From contig NZ_JBHYDX010000021.1 in the NCBI RefSeq assembly GCF_051860505.1, positions 1 through 64,000 of the forward strand: a DNA stretch of 64,000 bases. The letters are read 5' to 3'. The notes below the pieces were generated by a model. It did not search any database, was not told where the DNA came from, and was given only the letters and a program-made list of their open reading frames with translations. Shown one piece after another: positions 23,766-32,092 of this stretch. Made by a program: the position numbers and the translations under genes. Positions within the stretch are counted from its first letter, which is position 1; each line of letters begins with the position of its first letter. The stretch is from Pannonibacter sp051860505. GTDB lineage: Bacteria > Pseudomonadota > Alphaproteobacteria > Rhizobiales > Stappiaceae.

Positions 23766-25154
23766 ATGGTCAGAAGTCTCTATCTCGAACAGGCGAAAGC
23801 GCCGGCGCCCCGGACTTTTGTCCTAGCGGAATTGCTGGGCTCGCTCAGCTATGCGCTGGATATGACCGAGGGCCAACCCGAGGGTCATTGCATTCGGTGT
23901 TGCTACATCGGGATGGCCATCGGCCACAAGCTTGGCCTCAACGATGACGCGCTTGCCGACCTTTACTATGTTCTGTTGCTGAAGGATCTCGGCTGCAGCA
24001 GCAACGCTGCCCGCATCTGTGAGCTTTATCTTGCCGATGACATCAGCTTCAAGCGCGACTTCAAGACAATCGACGGATCGCTCAGCGCTGCCCTTCGCTT
24101 TGTGTTCCGCAAGACCGGCCTGAAATCAGGCCTGTCGGAGCGCATCCGGGCTATCGTCCATATCCTGCAGAATGGCGGTGAACTGGTGCGTGATCTCATC
24201 GAAACCCGCTGCCACCGCGGTGCGGATATTGCAGCGAAGATGCGCTTTTCCGAAGCGGTGCAAGATGGCATCCGCTGCCTGGATGAACACCACGACGGTG
24301 CCGGCAAGCCGCTGGGCCTGAAGGGCGATCAGGTACCGGTTGCCTCCGCTATTGCTCTTCTGGCGCAGGTTGTCGATGTTTTCCAACTCGAGCACGGACC
24401 GGATGCTGCCTTGCGCGAGGTGGCAGCGCGTTCCGGCAGTTGGTTCGCGCCGACGCTTGCCCAGGCTTTTGCTGCCGTGTCCGCCGACGCCAAGTTCTGG
24501 ATGGGACTGGCCCGGACTGATCTGGATGCTGTCGTCTTCGCCATGGCACCGGGCCTGCGCGCCCATGAGGTCGATGCGGATTATCTTGATGAAATCGCCG
24601 AGGCCTTCTCGGACATCGTCGATGCCAAAAGCCCTTATACGGCGGATCATTCCAATCGTGTCACGCTGTATACAGATCTCATCGCCGAGGAACTTGGCCT
24701 TGATCCTGAACATCGCCGCTGGCTGCGGCGGGCTGCCCTGTTGCATGATCTCGGCAAGCTCGGTGTCAGCAATCAGGTGCTGGACAAGCCGGGGAAGCTT
24801 GATGACCTTGAGTGGAGCTCTGTCCGCTCTCACCCTGCGGCCAGTGAAACAATTCTAGCCCGGGTGCCTGCCTTTGCCGACATTGCCCCGGTTGCCGGTG
24901 CTCACCATGAAAGACTGGATGGAAAAGGATATCCGCGAGGCCTCAAGGGCGATGACATCTGTCTTGAAGCGCGCATTCTCACCGTCGCCGACGTCTTCGA
25001 TGCCTTGACGGCAGAGCGTCCCTATCGTGGACCGATGCCGATTGCCAAGGCCCTTGCCATCCTCGACGAGGAAGCCGGGTTTGCCTTTGATCCGGCATGT
25101 ATAACCGCCCTGAAGTCGGGCCTGGCCCGTCTCGATGCGGCGGTTGCTGCCTGA
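23766..25154 (+). CDS. Tandem HD / HD-GYP phosphohydrolase
   Basis: A 462-residue cytoplasmic protein with two HD-type halves. The C-terminal half has the full HD-GYP set: HSNRVTLY, LLHDLGKLGVSNQVLDKPGKL, HHERLDGKGYPRGLKG and ILTVADVFDALTAERPYR, and should hydrolyse cyclic di-GMP or a related nucleotide. The N-terminal half (residues about 20-210) is a degenerate copy: the HD pair is replaced by KD in LLLKDLGCSSNAAR, while HHDGAGKPLGLKGDQVP still resembles the GYP loop. This two-part form recurs in proteobacteria. No receiver or sensor domain is present. It sits alone between the sox and aio clusters, divergent from the second YeeE/YedE gene, and nothing ties it to either. Confidence 0.85.
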   Translation: MVRSLYLEQAKAPAPRTFVLAELLGSLSYALDMTEGQPEGHCIRCCYIGMAIGHKLGLNDDALADLYYVLLLKDLGCSSNAARICELYLADDISFKRDFKTIDGSLSAALRFVFRKTGLKSGLSERIRAIVHILQNGGELVRDLIETRCHRGADIAAKMRFSEAVQDGIRCLDEHHDGAGKPLGLKGDQVPVASAIALLAQVVDVFQLEHGPDAALREVAARSGSWFAPTLAQAFAAVSADAKFWMGLARTDLDAVVFAMAPGLRAHEVDADYLDEIAEAFSDIVDAKSPYTADHSNRVTLYTDLIAEELGLDPEHRRWLRRAALLHDLGKLGVSNQVLDKPGKLDDLEWSSVRSHPAASETILARVPAFADIAPVAGAHHERLDGKGYPRGLKGDDICLEARILTVADVFDALTAERPYRGPMPIAKALAILDEEAGFAFDPACITALKSGLARLDAAVAA

Positions 25155-25274
25155 GGGCGGACTGCGCCGGCTGTCATTCGACTTGCTCAATTCGAGCCAG
25201 TTCGTGCTCAATTGAAGCGTCTTCTGATTTATGGCGCTGACGGGTCGTTTCTTTCGTTGCGTCTTGTGAAGATG

Positions 25275-25300
25275 CCCTGCCGCCCTTTCCGGCGACAGGG
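25275..25300. terminator. Hairpin downstream of aioA
   Basis: CCCTGCCGCC-CTTTCC-GGCGACAGGG forms a stem with one mismatch just beyond the aioA stop, between convergent genes. It lacks a strong T-run, so termination is uncertain. Confidence 0.35.
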
Positions 25301-25310
25301 AGCAGTCTGG

Positions 25311-27776
25311 TCAGACCTTCGCTTCCCAGGACTTGTAGGATGTCCGCGCGGAGGCTGGGGTCGCGTCGGAGATCTTGCGGATGTTGGCCCAGGTCTGTTT
25401 GTAGTTCGGCAGGATCAACTCGTTGACACCTGCGTTCACGACATTGCCCTGGGTGCCGCTGGGTGCACCGAAGATCATGAATGTCTCGCCCTTACGGGCG
25501 GTGGGTTCAGGATAAACCAGTGCCTGTGTGGCGCCGACATCATTGTAGACTTCGACCATGTCGCCCTGGGCAATCCCCAAGGTTGCCATATCATCCGGAT
25601 GGATCTGGATGAAGGGCACGGGGAAGCGATCCATGACGAAGTCGTTCTTCTGGTCCAGGAACCAGTTTTGCCAGTTCATGTTGGCGCGGCCATTGTTGAT
25701 GAGGAATGCGTAGTTTGCCTTCTGTTGGGCTTTGCCCGCCGCCTGCAGTCCGCGCCATTGCCCCATGCAGAACAGGGCCTTTCCATCCGGTCCACCGAAC
25801 TTTCCGTCAGTGTAGAGGCGTTTCGTTCCAACGATCGTTTCCCCGTCGAGACCGGTTGCAGGCTCCTGGAAGCCATTGTTGCCCATCTTGCGCAAACGTT
25901 CATAGGTGACGAACTCGCCGCCATGGGCGTTGTTGTGATAGCCGTCCATGAAGGCGTCTTCTTCGCTTGCCCAGTCGTAGCCCTTGAACTGGTCAGCGTA
26001 GTCACCGCGTCCGTCCTCGCGCAACACGCGTTCGAGGTGCTGGGCGAGGGCTGCAGCGATCATGCAGTCCGGCTTGGCGGCCCCCGGAGGGTCCATGTAG
26101 CGCTCTACGAGGCGCATCCGCCGTTCGCCGTTCATCGAGGTAAGGTTCATCTCACCGGACTCGACTGCAGGCAGGATCACATGCGCGGCCTGGCCGATCT
26201 GGGTGTTAATGATGTCGACATTGACCGAAAAGATGCCGCCGGCATTAATCGCACCGACGATCGCATCGACAAGTTCCTCGCGGGTGGCGCCGGCGCGGGC
26301 ATCCATCGCTTCCTTCACCATATTGGTCCGGCGATTGTAGACGCGCTTGAACTCGGCCGCGTTCAGCGTTGTCTTGTAGTGATCATTGGCCCAGATATGG
26401 TGCACCTTGCCGCGACCGGCGATGATGAGCTGATCGATATAGGGGGCCGGACGGCCGACATGGGCATCCGACGGGCGGACATAGCCTTCCTGGTGGCCAC
26501 CAAGACGGCAGACGCCGCCGCCCTCCCGGCCGATGTTGCCGGTCGCAAGGCCAATGTTCACCAGAGCGCCAATCACCCGATAGTTGTCATTGCCCCAGAT
26601 GATGCCTTTTTCGTAGCCGGTGCAGCATTTCCGGCGGGAGCCGTCCTCTTTCGGCTTGGCAATCCATTCCGCGGCCTTGATGATGTCCGCTTCGCTGAGG
26701 CCGCAGATCGCAGCGCCATCTGCAAGTGACATGCGGCAGGCCTCGCGGGCGGCGGCAAAGGATCCGAGGCTCGCCGGATGCGCCTCGTCCTGCGCAACCG
26801 CGACATCACCCTGGAACGTCGAGGCCTTGATGAATGCTTCGTCGACCCAGCCCTGATCCGCAATGTAGGTGAACAGCGTGTTGAAGAGGGCGAGGTCCGA
26901 TCCACTGGCAATGGCCAGGTGCAGGACGTTTTCGGCGCCCGCAATCTGCTCGGCTGAACTGACCGTCACGGTTCGGCGCGGATCGACAACAATCACCCTG
27001 GCGCCGTTCTGCATCCCCTTGACCATGTGGTTGAGGTAGAGGTTGGTCTGGCATTCCATCGGATTGGTGCCGACAAGCAGGATGGTGTCGGTCAGCTGAT
27101 AGTCTTCATAGGCGTAGTTCAGTTCACCTATGCCCATGTCCCGAGTCGAGTGGACCTCGGAATTGTAGGCCGGCCGGTTATGGATCCGGCAGTTCTTGAC
27201 CTTCATGGAGCCGAAATAGAGCTTGCCAGTCCCCCAGGTGTTCTCGTAGCCGCCGGCAGAGCCACCATGGTCAAACATCGAGACGAAGAGATCGTCCTCG
27301 TCATCCTTGTTAATCACCCGGGCGGTTACACGGGCGACGAGATCGAGTGCGTCATCCCAGGAGGTTGGCTGCCAGGTGCCATAGCGCCAGACCATCGGTT
27401 CGGTCAGGCGTTGCTGTTGGGTGCCAAGTACGTCGGATCTCCGGTTTTCCGCCATCCGGGCTCCGCGAATGGACCCGAGACCGGAGTTCACTTCGCAATT
27501 AACGTCCGGCTTGATGACGAGATGAACGTCTTTGCCGTCCTGGCGCACCACATTGTACATCGACGGGGCGTACCAGGCTTCGGCATCGGCGCCTTGCTGC
27601 TGGCTGAGGTCGACGCCAAACTTGTTGGCGCCGGGTGCCGTACCGCCCTGCTTGTTGACCGGCCACGTGTAGGCCTTGTAGCCGCATCCGACGATGCAAT
27701 AGTGGCACGTGACATTGTGTTCCTTAGCGTCCGCCGGAATGATGGGCAGACGGTCGATCTGGCGCTTGTAAGCCAT
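25311..27776 (-). CDS. aioA: Arsenite oxidase large (molybdopterin) subunit AioA
   Basis: The 821-residue catalytic subunit oxidises arsenite to arsenate. It belongs to the DMSO-reductase family but has the AioA-specific 3Fe-4S site CHYCIVGCGYK (Cys24, Cys27, Cys31) with no fourth cysteine. Other AioA-type stretches are MFDHGGSAGGYENTWGTGK, RIHNRPAYNSEVHSTRD and RLGGHQEGYVRPSDAH; the Arg-Gly-Gly-His part lies where the arsenite-binding Arg and His sit in the known structure. There is no signal peptide, as the subunit is exported with AioB. It is last in the minus-strand order aioX-S-R-B-A, 12 bases after aioB. No cytochrome c or molybdenum-cofactor gene follows. Confidence 0.95.
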   Translation of the reverse strand: MAYKRQIDRLPIIPADAKEHNVTCHYCIVGCGYKAYTWPVNKQGGTAPGANKFGVDLSQQQGADAEAWYAPSMYNVVRQDGKDVHLVIKPDVNCEVNSGLGSIRGARMAENRRSDVLGTQQQRLTEPMVWRYGTWQPTSWDDALDLVARVTARVINKDDEDDLFVSMFDHGGSAGGYENTWGTGKLYFGSMKVKNCRIHNRPAYNSEVHSTRDMGIGELNYAYEDYQLTDTILLVGTNPMECQTNLYLNHMVKGMQNGARVIVVDPRRTVTVSSAEQIAGAENVLHLAIASGSDLALFNTLFTYIADQGWVDEAFIKASTFQGDVAVAQDEAHPASLGSFAAAREACRMSLADGAAICGLSEADIIKAAEWIAKPKEDGSRRKCCTGYEKGIIWGNDNYRVIGALVNIGLATGNIGREGGGVCRLGGHQEGYVRPSDAHVGRPAPYIDQLIIAGRGKVHHIWANDHYKTTLNAAEFKRVYNRRTNMVKEAMDARAGATREELVDAIVGAINAGGIFSVNVDIINTQIGQAAHVILPAVESGEMNLTSMNGERRMRLVERYMDPPGAAKPDCMIAAALAQHLERVLREDGRGDYADQFKGYDWASEEDAFMDGYHNNAHGGEFVTYERLRKMGNNGFQEPATGLDGETIVGTKRLYTDGKFGGPDGKALFCMGQWRGLQAAGKAQQKANYAFLINNGRANMNWQNWFLDQKNDFVMDRFPVPFIQIHPDDMATLGIAQGDMVEVYNDVGATQALVYPEPTARKGETFMIFGAPSGTQGNVVNAGVNELILPNYKQTWANIRKISDATPASARTSYKSWEAKV

Positions 27777-27788
27777 GTCTCTTCTCCC

Positions 27789-28313
27789 TCAGCTTTCCAG
27801 CACGTTTGACAGGCGACCGTAGATGAGCTCGTCCACGCCCTCGGCGTAAATGTCGCCCTCGTCATCGACGCGAAGATCGAACTGCGGCAGGTTCTGCGTT
27901 GCATGACCCCAGATCTGCTGTCCTCCCTTTTCGCAGTCAAAGCGGGAGTAGTGACCGGGACAGTTCAGTGCTTTGTCCTCTGCGCTGTAGTTCATGACAT
28001 AGCCCTTGTGCGGGCACAGGACGGAAAAGGCGACGATGTCGCGCTCCGGGCCAGCGCCTCCCTCAACGGCGGTGCCGAGCTTGAGCAGGATGCCGGGGCT
28101 GTCCTCGTCCGGATAGGCGATGTCCATCGGCTCGTTGACGACAAGGTCGGAGATGTTGGCAAGGCGGTTTGCCGGATAGTCGACCAGCGCCCTGGCCTGG
28201 GCCTTGGCAGGTCCCGTCGATACAACTGCGGTTGCCGCCACACCGGCGACACCTGCAAGGCCACCGCGCAGGAACTGGCGCCGGCCAACATCGATCAAGC
28301 GATTGCATTTCAT
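27789..28313 (-). CDS. aioB: Arsenite oxidase small (Rieske) subunit AioB
   Basis: A 174-residue Rieske 2Fe-2S protein with a twin-arginine signal (GRRQFLRGGLAGVAGVAA) that exports the whole AioBA complex. The cluster ligands are Cys100 and His102 (LCPHKGY) and Cys118 and His121 (NCPGHYSRFD). The two extra cysteines that form a disulfide in many Rieske proteins are absent: Tyr105 and Gly120 occupy those places. That form is known from rhizobial arsenite oxidases and affects the redox potential. It precedes aioA with a short gap and has the only long leader in the BA unit, where the regulated promoter must lie. Confidence 0.94.
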   Translation of the reverse strand: MKCNRLIDVGRRQFLRGGLAGVAGVAATAVVSTGPAKAQARALVDYPANRLANISDLVVNEPMDIAYPDEDSPGILLKLGTAVEGGAGPERDIVAFSVLCPHKGYVMNYSAEDKALNCPGHYSRFDCEKGGQQIWGHATQNLPQFDLRVDDEGDIYAEGVDELIYGRLSNVLES

Positions 28314-28360
28314 GAGTGTGATCCTCCCTCAAACTCGCGTCGGACAAACGCTAGCAAGGG

Positions 28361-28449
28361 CAGAAATCCGCAACAACACCAACACTCCTGCGGGTGCAAT
28401 GCGGGAATGCTTTGATGTGAAAGCCTTTTTTGGAGTGTTCAGAAATCCG
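28361..28449. promoter_or_regulatory. Direct repeats in the aioB promoter region
   Basis: CAGAAATCCG-C-AACAAC at 28361-28377 and CAGAAATCCG-AACAAC at 28440-28455 are near-identical 16-17 base repeats, starts 79 bases apart, within the 151-base gap between aioR and aioB. Read toward aioB they are GTTGTT(G)CGGATTTCTG. One lies about 50 bases before the aioB start and one about 130 bases before it, suitable for a regulator such as AioR. I found no sigma-54 -24/-12 element with correct GG-N10-GC spacing. Confidence 0.5.
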
Positions 28450-28464
28450 AACAACCCAAGGAGA

Positions 28465-29694
28465 TCAAAGACCCAGACGTTGCATCTTTTCCCACAAGGT
28501 CGTGCGGGAGACGCGCAGTAACTGGGCTGCCTTGGTGACCTGGCCTCCGGCCCGCTCCAATGCCGCGATGATCTGATTGCGTTCGGCGACTTCGCGGGCC
28601 TCCGACAGGCTCATCATCCGGCTCTCATCCCGGTCGGTGATGCGTTCGGGAAAGAGGTCTGACGGAAACAGCATATCGTTGGTTGCCCGGCTCATGCCCT
28701 GGATGAGCCGGGCCCTCAGCTCGCGCCCGTTGCCGGGCCAGTCATAATCCCGAACCGCCTGGTCGGTGAGTTCACTGATCCCGCGCAACTGGGACGGCTG
28801 GCGGGTGTTCAGAGGACCAAACAGCCGGTGCAGGAGCCAGACCGCGTCATCCGGCCGATCCCGCAAGGGCGGGATCGGGATTTCGTTTTGACCAATCTGA
28901 GCCAACAGGTCACTGCGCAGTTGCGTCGCCCTGAGACGATCTTCCTCGCTTGAGCCACAGGCAGCCAGCATCCGGCAATCCGGTTTGCCGTCGAGCCAGC
29001 GCATCAGGCAGCTCTGGTCGTCGGCTGTCAGATAGCTGATCCCATTCAGGAACAAGGTGCCTTCGCCGACGTTCTGTAGCCCGTGCTGCAACTCGTCCGA
29101 TGCATTCGCCGAGCGGCCAAGATTGATGTGCACGAAGGGGGCGGACCTCCGATCCGAACGGGTATGGATCGCCTTTGCAATCAGCGCTTTGCCGGTCCCG
29201 ACCGCCCCGCGAATGAGGACCGGCTCATCGTGACCACTCGCCTTGAGGACCAAGAGTTCGCAGGCTTGGGCGGCTTGCGAAGGACCAAGCAGCTCAAGGA
29301 TGGGCCCTGCCTCCGAAAGCCTTGGCCGCAGGAGGATGAGCAGCCGATTGAGGAAGGCCGTCATGTCGAAGGGCTTCGTGATGTAGTCGCCTGCCCCGCG
29401 ATGCAGCAGCCTGACCGCCTGGTCGATACTGCCCTGTCCGGTCAGGAACAGGAACGGAGGAGGGGAGGACGTCTGGCACAGAGCCGAGAAAAGCTCTTCG
29501 CCATTGCCATCCGGCAGGTGAATATCGCAGACGACCAGATCGATCGGCGCGCGCGGTGTGCGCAGCGCACCGAGGGCGCGTTGGGCAAGCTTGATCCAGA
29601 CCACCTCGGCTCCTTCGAGTTTCAGCCGCTGGTAGATCGAGCCTCCCATGATTTCATCATCCTCGACCAGGGCGATGCGGCGTCCTTTCAGCAT
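28465..29694 (-). CDS. aioR: AioR response regulator with degenerate NtrC-type ATPase domain
   Basis: A 409-residue NtrC-like regulator: receiver domain with acidic pair Glu11/Asp12 and phosphorylated Asp57 (VVCDIHLPDG), Lys at YITKPFD, an AAA+ region with a Walker-A-like GAVGTGKALIAKAIH, and a C-terminal Fis-type helix-turn-helix (GGQVTKAAQLLRVSRTTLWE). It controls aioBA together with AioS and AioX. The AAA+ part is odd: between PFVHINL and the Walker B region about twenty residues are missing, including the sigma-54 contact loop GAFTGA, and Walker B reads TLFLNG instead of TLFLDE. Activation through sigma-54 is therefore doubtful. Its start overlaps the aioS end by seven bases. Confidence 0.9.
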   Translation of the reverse strand: MLKGRRIALVEDDEIMGGSIYQRLKLEGAEVVWIKLAQRALGALRTPRAPIDLVVCDIHLPDGNGEELFSALCQTSSPPPFLFLTGQGSIDQAVRLLHRGAGDYITKPFDMTAFLNRLLILLRPRLSEAGPILELLGPSQAAQACELLVLKASGHDEPVLIRGAVGTGKALIAKAIHTRSDRRSAPFVHINLGRSANASDELQHGLQNVGEGTLFLNGISYLTADDQSCLMRWLDGKPDCRMLAACGSSEEDRLRATQLRSDLLAQIGQNEIPIPPLRDRPDDAVWLLHRLFGPLNTRQPSQLRGISELTDQAVRDYDWPGNGRELRARLIQGMSRATNDMLFPSDLFPERITDRDESRMMSLSEAREVAERNQIIAALERAGGQVTKAAQLLRVSRTTLWEKMQRLGL

Positions 29695-31109
29695 CGGAGA
29701 TGTCCTTGGACTGGCAGTGAAACGGCGATTTCTGTCAGGTTGCCCCGGCGAGCGCTGGCGACGTCGCCGCCCAGATCAAGCACCAGGCTGCGGACAAGCC
29801 GCAGTCCGACCCCACCTCCCGGTTCCACGGGGTCGTCGGTCAGGAGCCGGTTCATGGCAGGTGGGGGCATGCCCGGGCCATTGTCCTGGATGATGAGTTG
29901 CAGGGTTTGATCCTGCTGCTGTGCCCTGAACGTGACGGTGCCTCCGGCACCTGCTGCCGCAGCGGCGTTCAGCAGCAGGTTCAAGGCGATCTGGCGCACC
30001 GGGGCAGACGGGAAACCGCAAAGGAGCGCCGGCGGGGCGACAACCGACCATTCCAGCGACTGACCCCGCAGCGTTGTTTCCGGCGCGAACAGGAGCTTCA
30101 GATCCTCGAAGTCCTCCAGTTCCAGAGGCCTGCCTTGTCGATCCAGGCGATTGTGCTCCAGCGTTGCCCGCACCACATCGCGCAGGTGCTTCAGCCCGCG
30201 ATCCAAGAGGCTTGCCGCTTCCCGCACCGCCTCTGGCCGGTCCGCATAGCTGCGGATCGTGTCTGCGGCATTGAGCAGGCCACCGAGCGGATTGTTGATT
30301 TCATGCGCGAGGGAGGAAGAAAGGCGTCCGAGGCTGACGAAACGCTCCCGCTCGGCCAGGCGACGCTCCGCCTCTACTTTTGCAGCAGCAGCTCCGCTCA
30401 TGGCATTGTAGGTCTCGAACAGGCGAGCAAGCTCACGATCCCCCTTGGGAACGAGATCCGTTGCGATGGGCTGGGGCGTGCCATTGGTCTTTGCCATGTG
30501 GCCGGCCAGCAGCCTCAGGGGGAACAGCATCCGTCGGACGGCAAAATAGCCTCCTGCCGCGAGCACCAGTGTCGCCAGCCCGTTGCCGGCCAACAAGTAG
30601 AGCAGGGCCCGGCGACGCTCGCTCTGCAGGTCGGTGATGTCGATTTCGCTGACGATCTGGCCAACCGTGCGATCCTGGAAGTTCAGGTCGCTGACCACAC
30701 GCATCCGCGAGGCGGATCCGGTCAATCGCAGATCTGCCAGCGGCTGCGCGTCGCCAAGCAGCGGGGCCAGATCGCTGTCGACCGGAGCGCGGCGTGGATA
30801 AGAGGCTGCGATCACCCGCCCCGCGGCATCTGCGACAATCGTCAGCACCATGCGCTGGTCTTCCATGGCGGAAGACGCCCGATCAAGTGTGTCATACACC
30901 TCCCAGACGTCCTGCCGCAGCACAGCTGGTCCGAGGGCAACCGTCAGGCCCTGGACATGCAGACGCGTGAGTTCACGAAGCCGCTCCTCTTGAGCGGTTG
31001 CCAAGGCAGACAGAACCTGGTGCGAGGCGACAATGCCGACCAGGACCATCATCCCGGCTGCGATCAGAGGCACCCGGACTGACAACGGCAAGGACAGTCG
31101 GCGCATCAT
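29688..31109 (-). CDS. aioS: AioS sensor histidine kinase
   Basis: A 473-residue membrane kinase with an N-terminal helix (VPLIAAGMMVLVGIVASH), a periplasmic sensing part of about 130 residues, a second helix near 170-190 (YLLAGNGLATLVLAAGGYF), a HAMP-like linker, the phospho-acceptor His269 in LGRLSSSLAHEINNPLGG, and an ATP-binding domain (NLLLNAAAAAG, DNGPGMP, GGGVGLRLVRSLV). It receives the arsenite signal from periplasmic AioX and phosphorylates AioR. Its ATG overlaps the aioX stop (ATGA) and its end overlaps aioR, so X, S and R are translated as one coupled unit. Confidence 0.9.
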   Translation of the reverse strand: MMRRLSLPLSVRVPLIAAGMMVLVGIVASHQVLSALATAQEERLRELTRLHVQGLTVALGPAVLRQDVWEVYDTLDRASSAMEDQRMVLTIVADAAGRVIAASYPRRAPVDSDLAPLLGDAQPLADLRLTGSASRMRVVSDLNFQDRTVGQIVSEIDITDLQSERRRALLYLLAGNGLATLVLAAGGYFAVRRMLFPLRLLAGHMAKTNGTPQPIATDLVPKGDRELARLFETYNAMSGAAAAKVEAERRLAERERFVSLGRLSSSLAHEINNPLGGLLNAADTIRSYADRPEAVREAASLLDRGLKHLRDVVRATLEHNRLDRQGRPLELEDFEDLKLLFAPETTLRGQSLEWSVVAPPALLCGFPSAPVRQIALNLLLNAAAAAGAGGTVTFRAQQQDQTLQLIIQDNGPGMPPPAMNRLLTDDPVEPGGGVGLRLVRSLVLDLGGDVASARRGNLTEIAVSLPVQGHLRC

Positions 31110-31960
31110 GCAGGTCTCAATTCCGCCATCCGCACCCGGATGCCGTCGAAGAGGTCGGTTTCTGCAGCCGCGATCCGGTCCAGTTGCATCATGCCCAGTG
31201 CCGCTTTGCCATCACTGGTTTTTTCAAGCGAAAGCAACGCACGTTGAAGACCAAGTACCATGTCATTCGATGCCAGGTCGCGCCGGGCAACGAAGGGGGG
31301 AAAGCCAAGCAGCTCTGACTGACTGACCACACGTGTAAGCGCGGTCAAGGCTGGCTCAACTGCGGTCAAGGCTTCCCAGACATACCCATCAACACTACCC
31401 GAACGGGCAAGGCCTGAAGCGACTGCGCGCACGACATTGCGATGTCCATAGGTGAACAATGTCCGGCTGAAAAAGCCATCCGGCTTCAGGCCCCGGCGTG
31501 CCAGGTCGGAAGCTGTGACCAGCCAGCCGGAGTTGCTGTCCGGATCGGAAAAGGCATGCGTGCTTCCCGTGAGATCGTCGATGCTCGTCGCAGGATCGCT
31601 CGCTTCGACGATCAGATAAGACCTGTAGAGGGGGGCTCCCCGCCAGATTGGAACGCCGAGAAGCGACAAGGATGCTTCATGCTGGAGATACGGATAGCCG
31701 CAGAGCCATGCGGCGGTGACACCGCCTTCCAGCACGAGCCCCGTTACTTCCTGATAGGTCCGTCTCTGCACCAGTTCGACAGGCCGGCCGGTGGCCTGTT
31801 CAAGCGCAGCCCGCAGTCGGGCCAGAACGGCGCCGTCATTGTCGAGAAACACCGGCGTCAGCCCCAGTCGAACATGCTCGTCCGCGCGCAGGATCGCCGG
31901 CATTGCCAAAAGCGCGCCGGCTCCGGCAAGCAAGCCGCGACGTGAAAACGTTCCGGTCAT
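31106..31960 (-). CDS. aioX: AioX periplasmic arsenite-binding sensor
   Basis: A 284-residue PhnD/PBP-type binding protein with a signal peptide (SRRGLLAGAGALLAMPAIL). In known aio systems AioX binds arsenite and triggers AioS. The protein has a single cysteine, Cys87 in TAAWLCGYPYLQ, at the place of the cysteine required for arsenite binding in the Agrobacterium protein. I chose the ATG preceded by GGGAGAGGA; an ATG 22 codons earlier gives a poor signal peptide. It begins the aioXSRBA unit. Its similarity to phosphonate-binding proteins is structural and shared with PhnD encoded about 4 kb away. Confidence 0.9.
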   Translation of the reverse strand: MTGTFSRRGLLAGAGALLAMPAILRADEHVRLGLTPVFLDNDGAVLARLRAALEQATGRPVELVQRRTYQEVTGLVLEGGVTAAWLCGYPYLQHEASLSLLGVPIWRGAPLYRSYLIVEASDPATSIDDLTGSTHAFSDPDSNSGWLVTASDLARRGLKPDGFFSRTLFTYGHRNVVRAVASGLARSGSVDGYVWEALTAVEPALTALTRVVSQSELLGFPPFVARRDLASNDMVLGLQRALLSLEKTSDGKAALGMMQLDRIAAAETDLFDGIRVRMAELRPA

Positions 31961-32092
31961 TTCGGGTTCCTCTCCCGACTTCAGCATAGGGTCCGCTCGT
32001 GACAACAGGCAAGCGGCATGCTTCAATCGCCGGCATATCCGGTTAAGATGGCGGCGCTCTCACTTCCCCGAACTCAGGCAAGGGATCCATGC

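Noticed and set aside
28314..28464. Sigma-54 promoter for aioBA
   Set aside because: TTGC and GG elements occur but none has the required GG-N10-GC spacing on the minus strand; the nearest pairs are 7, 12 or 13 bases apart.
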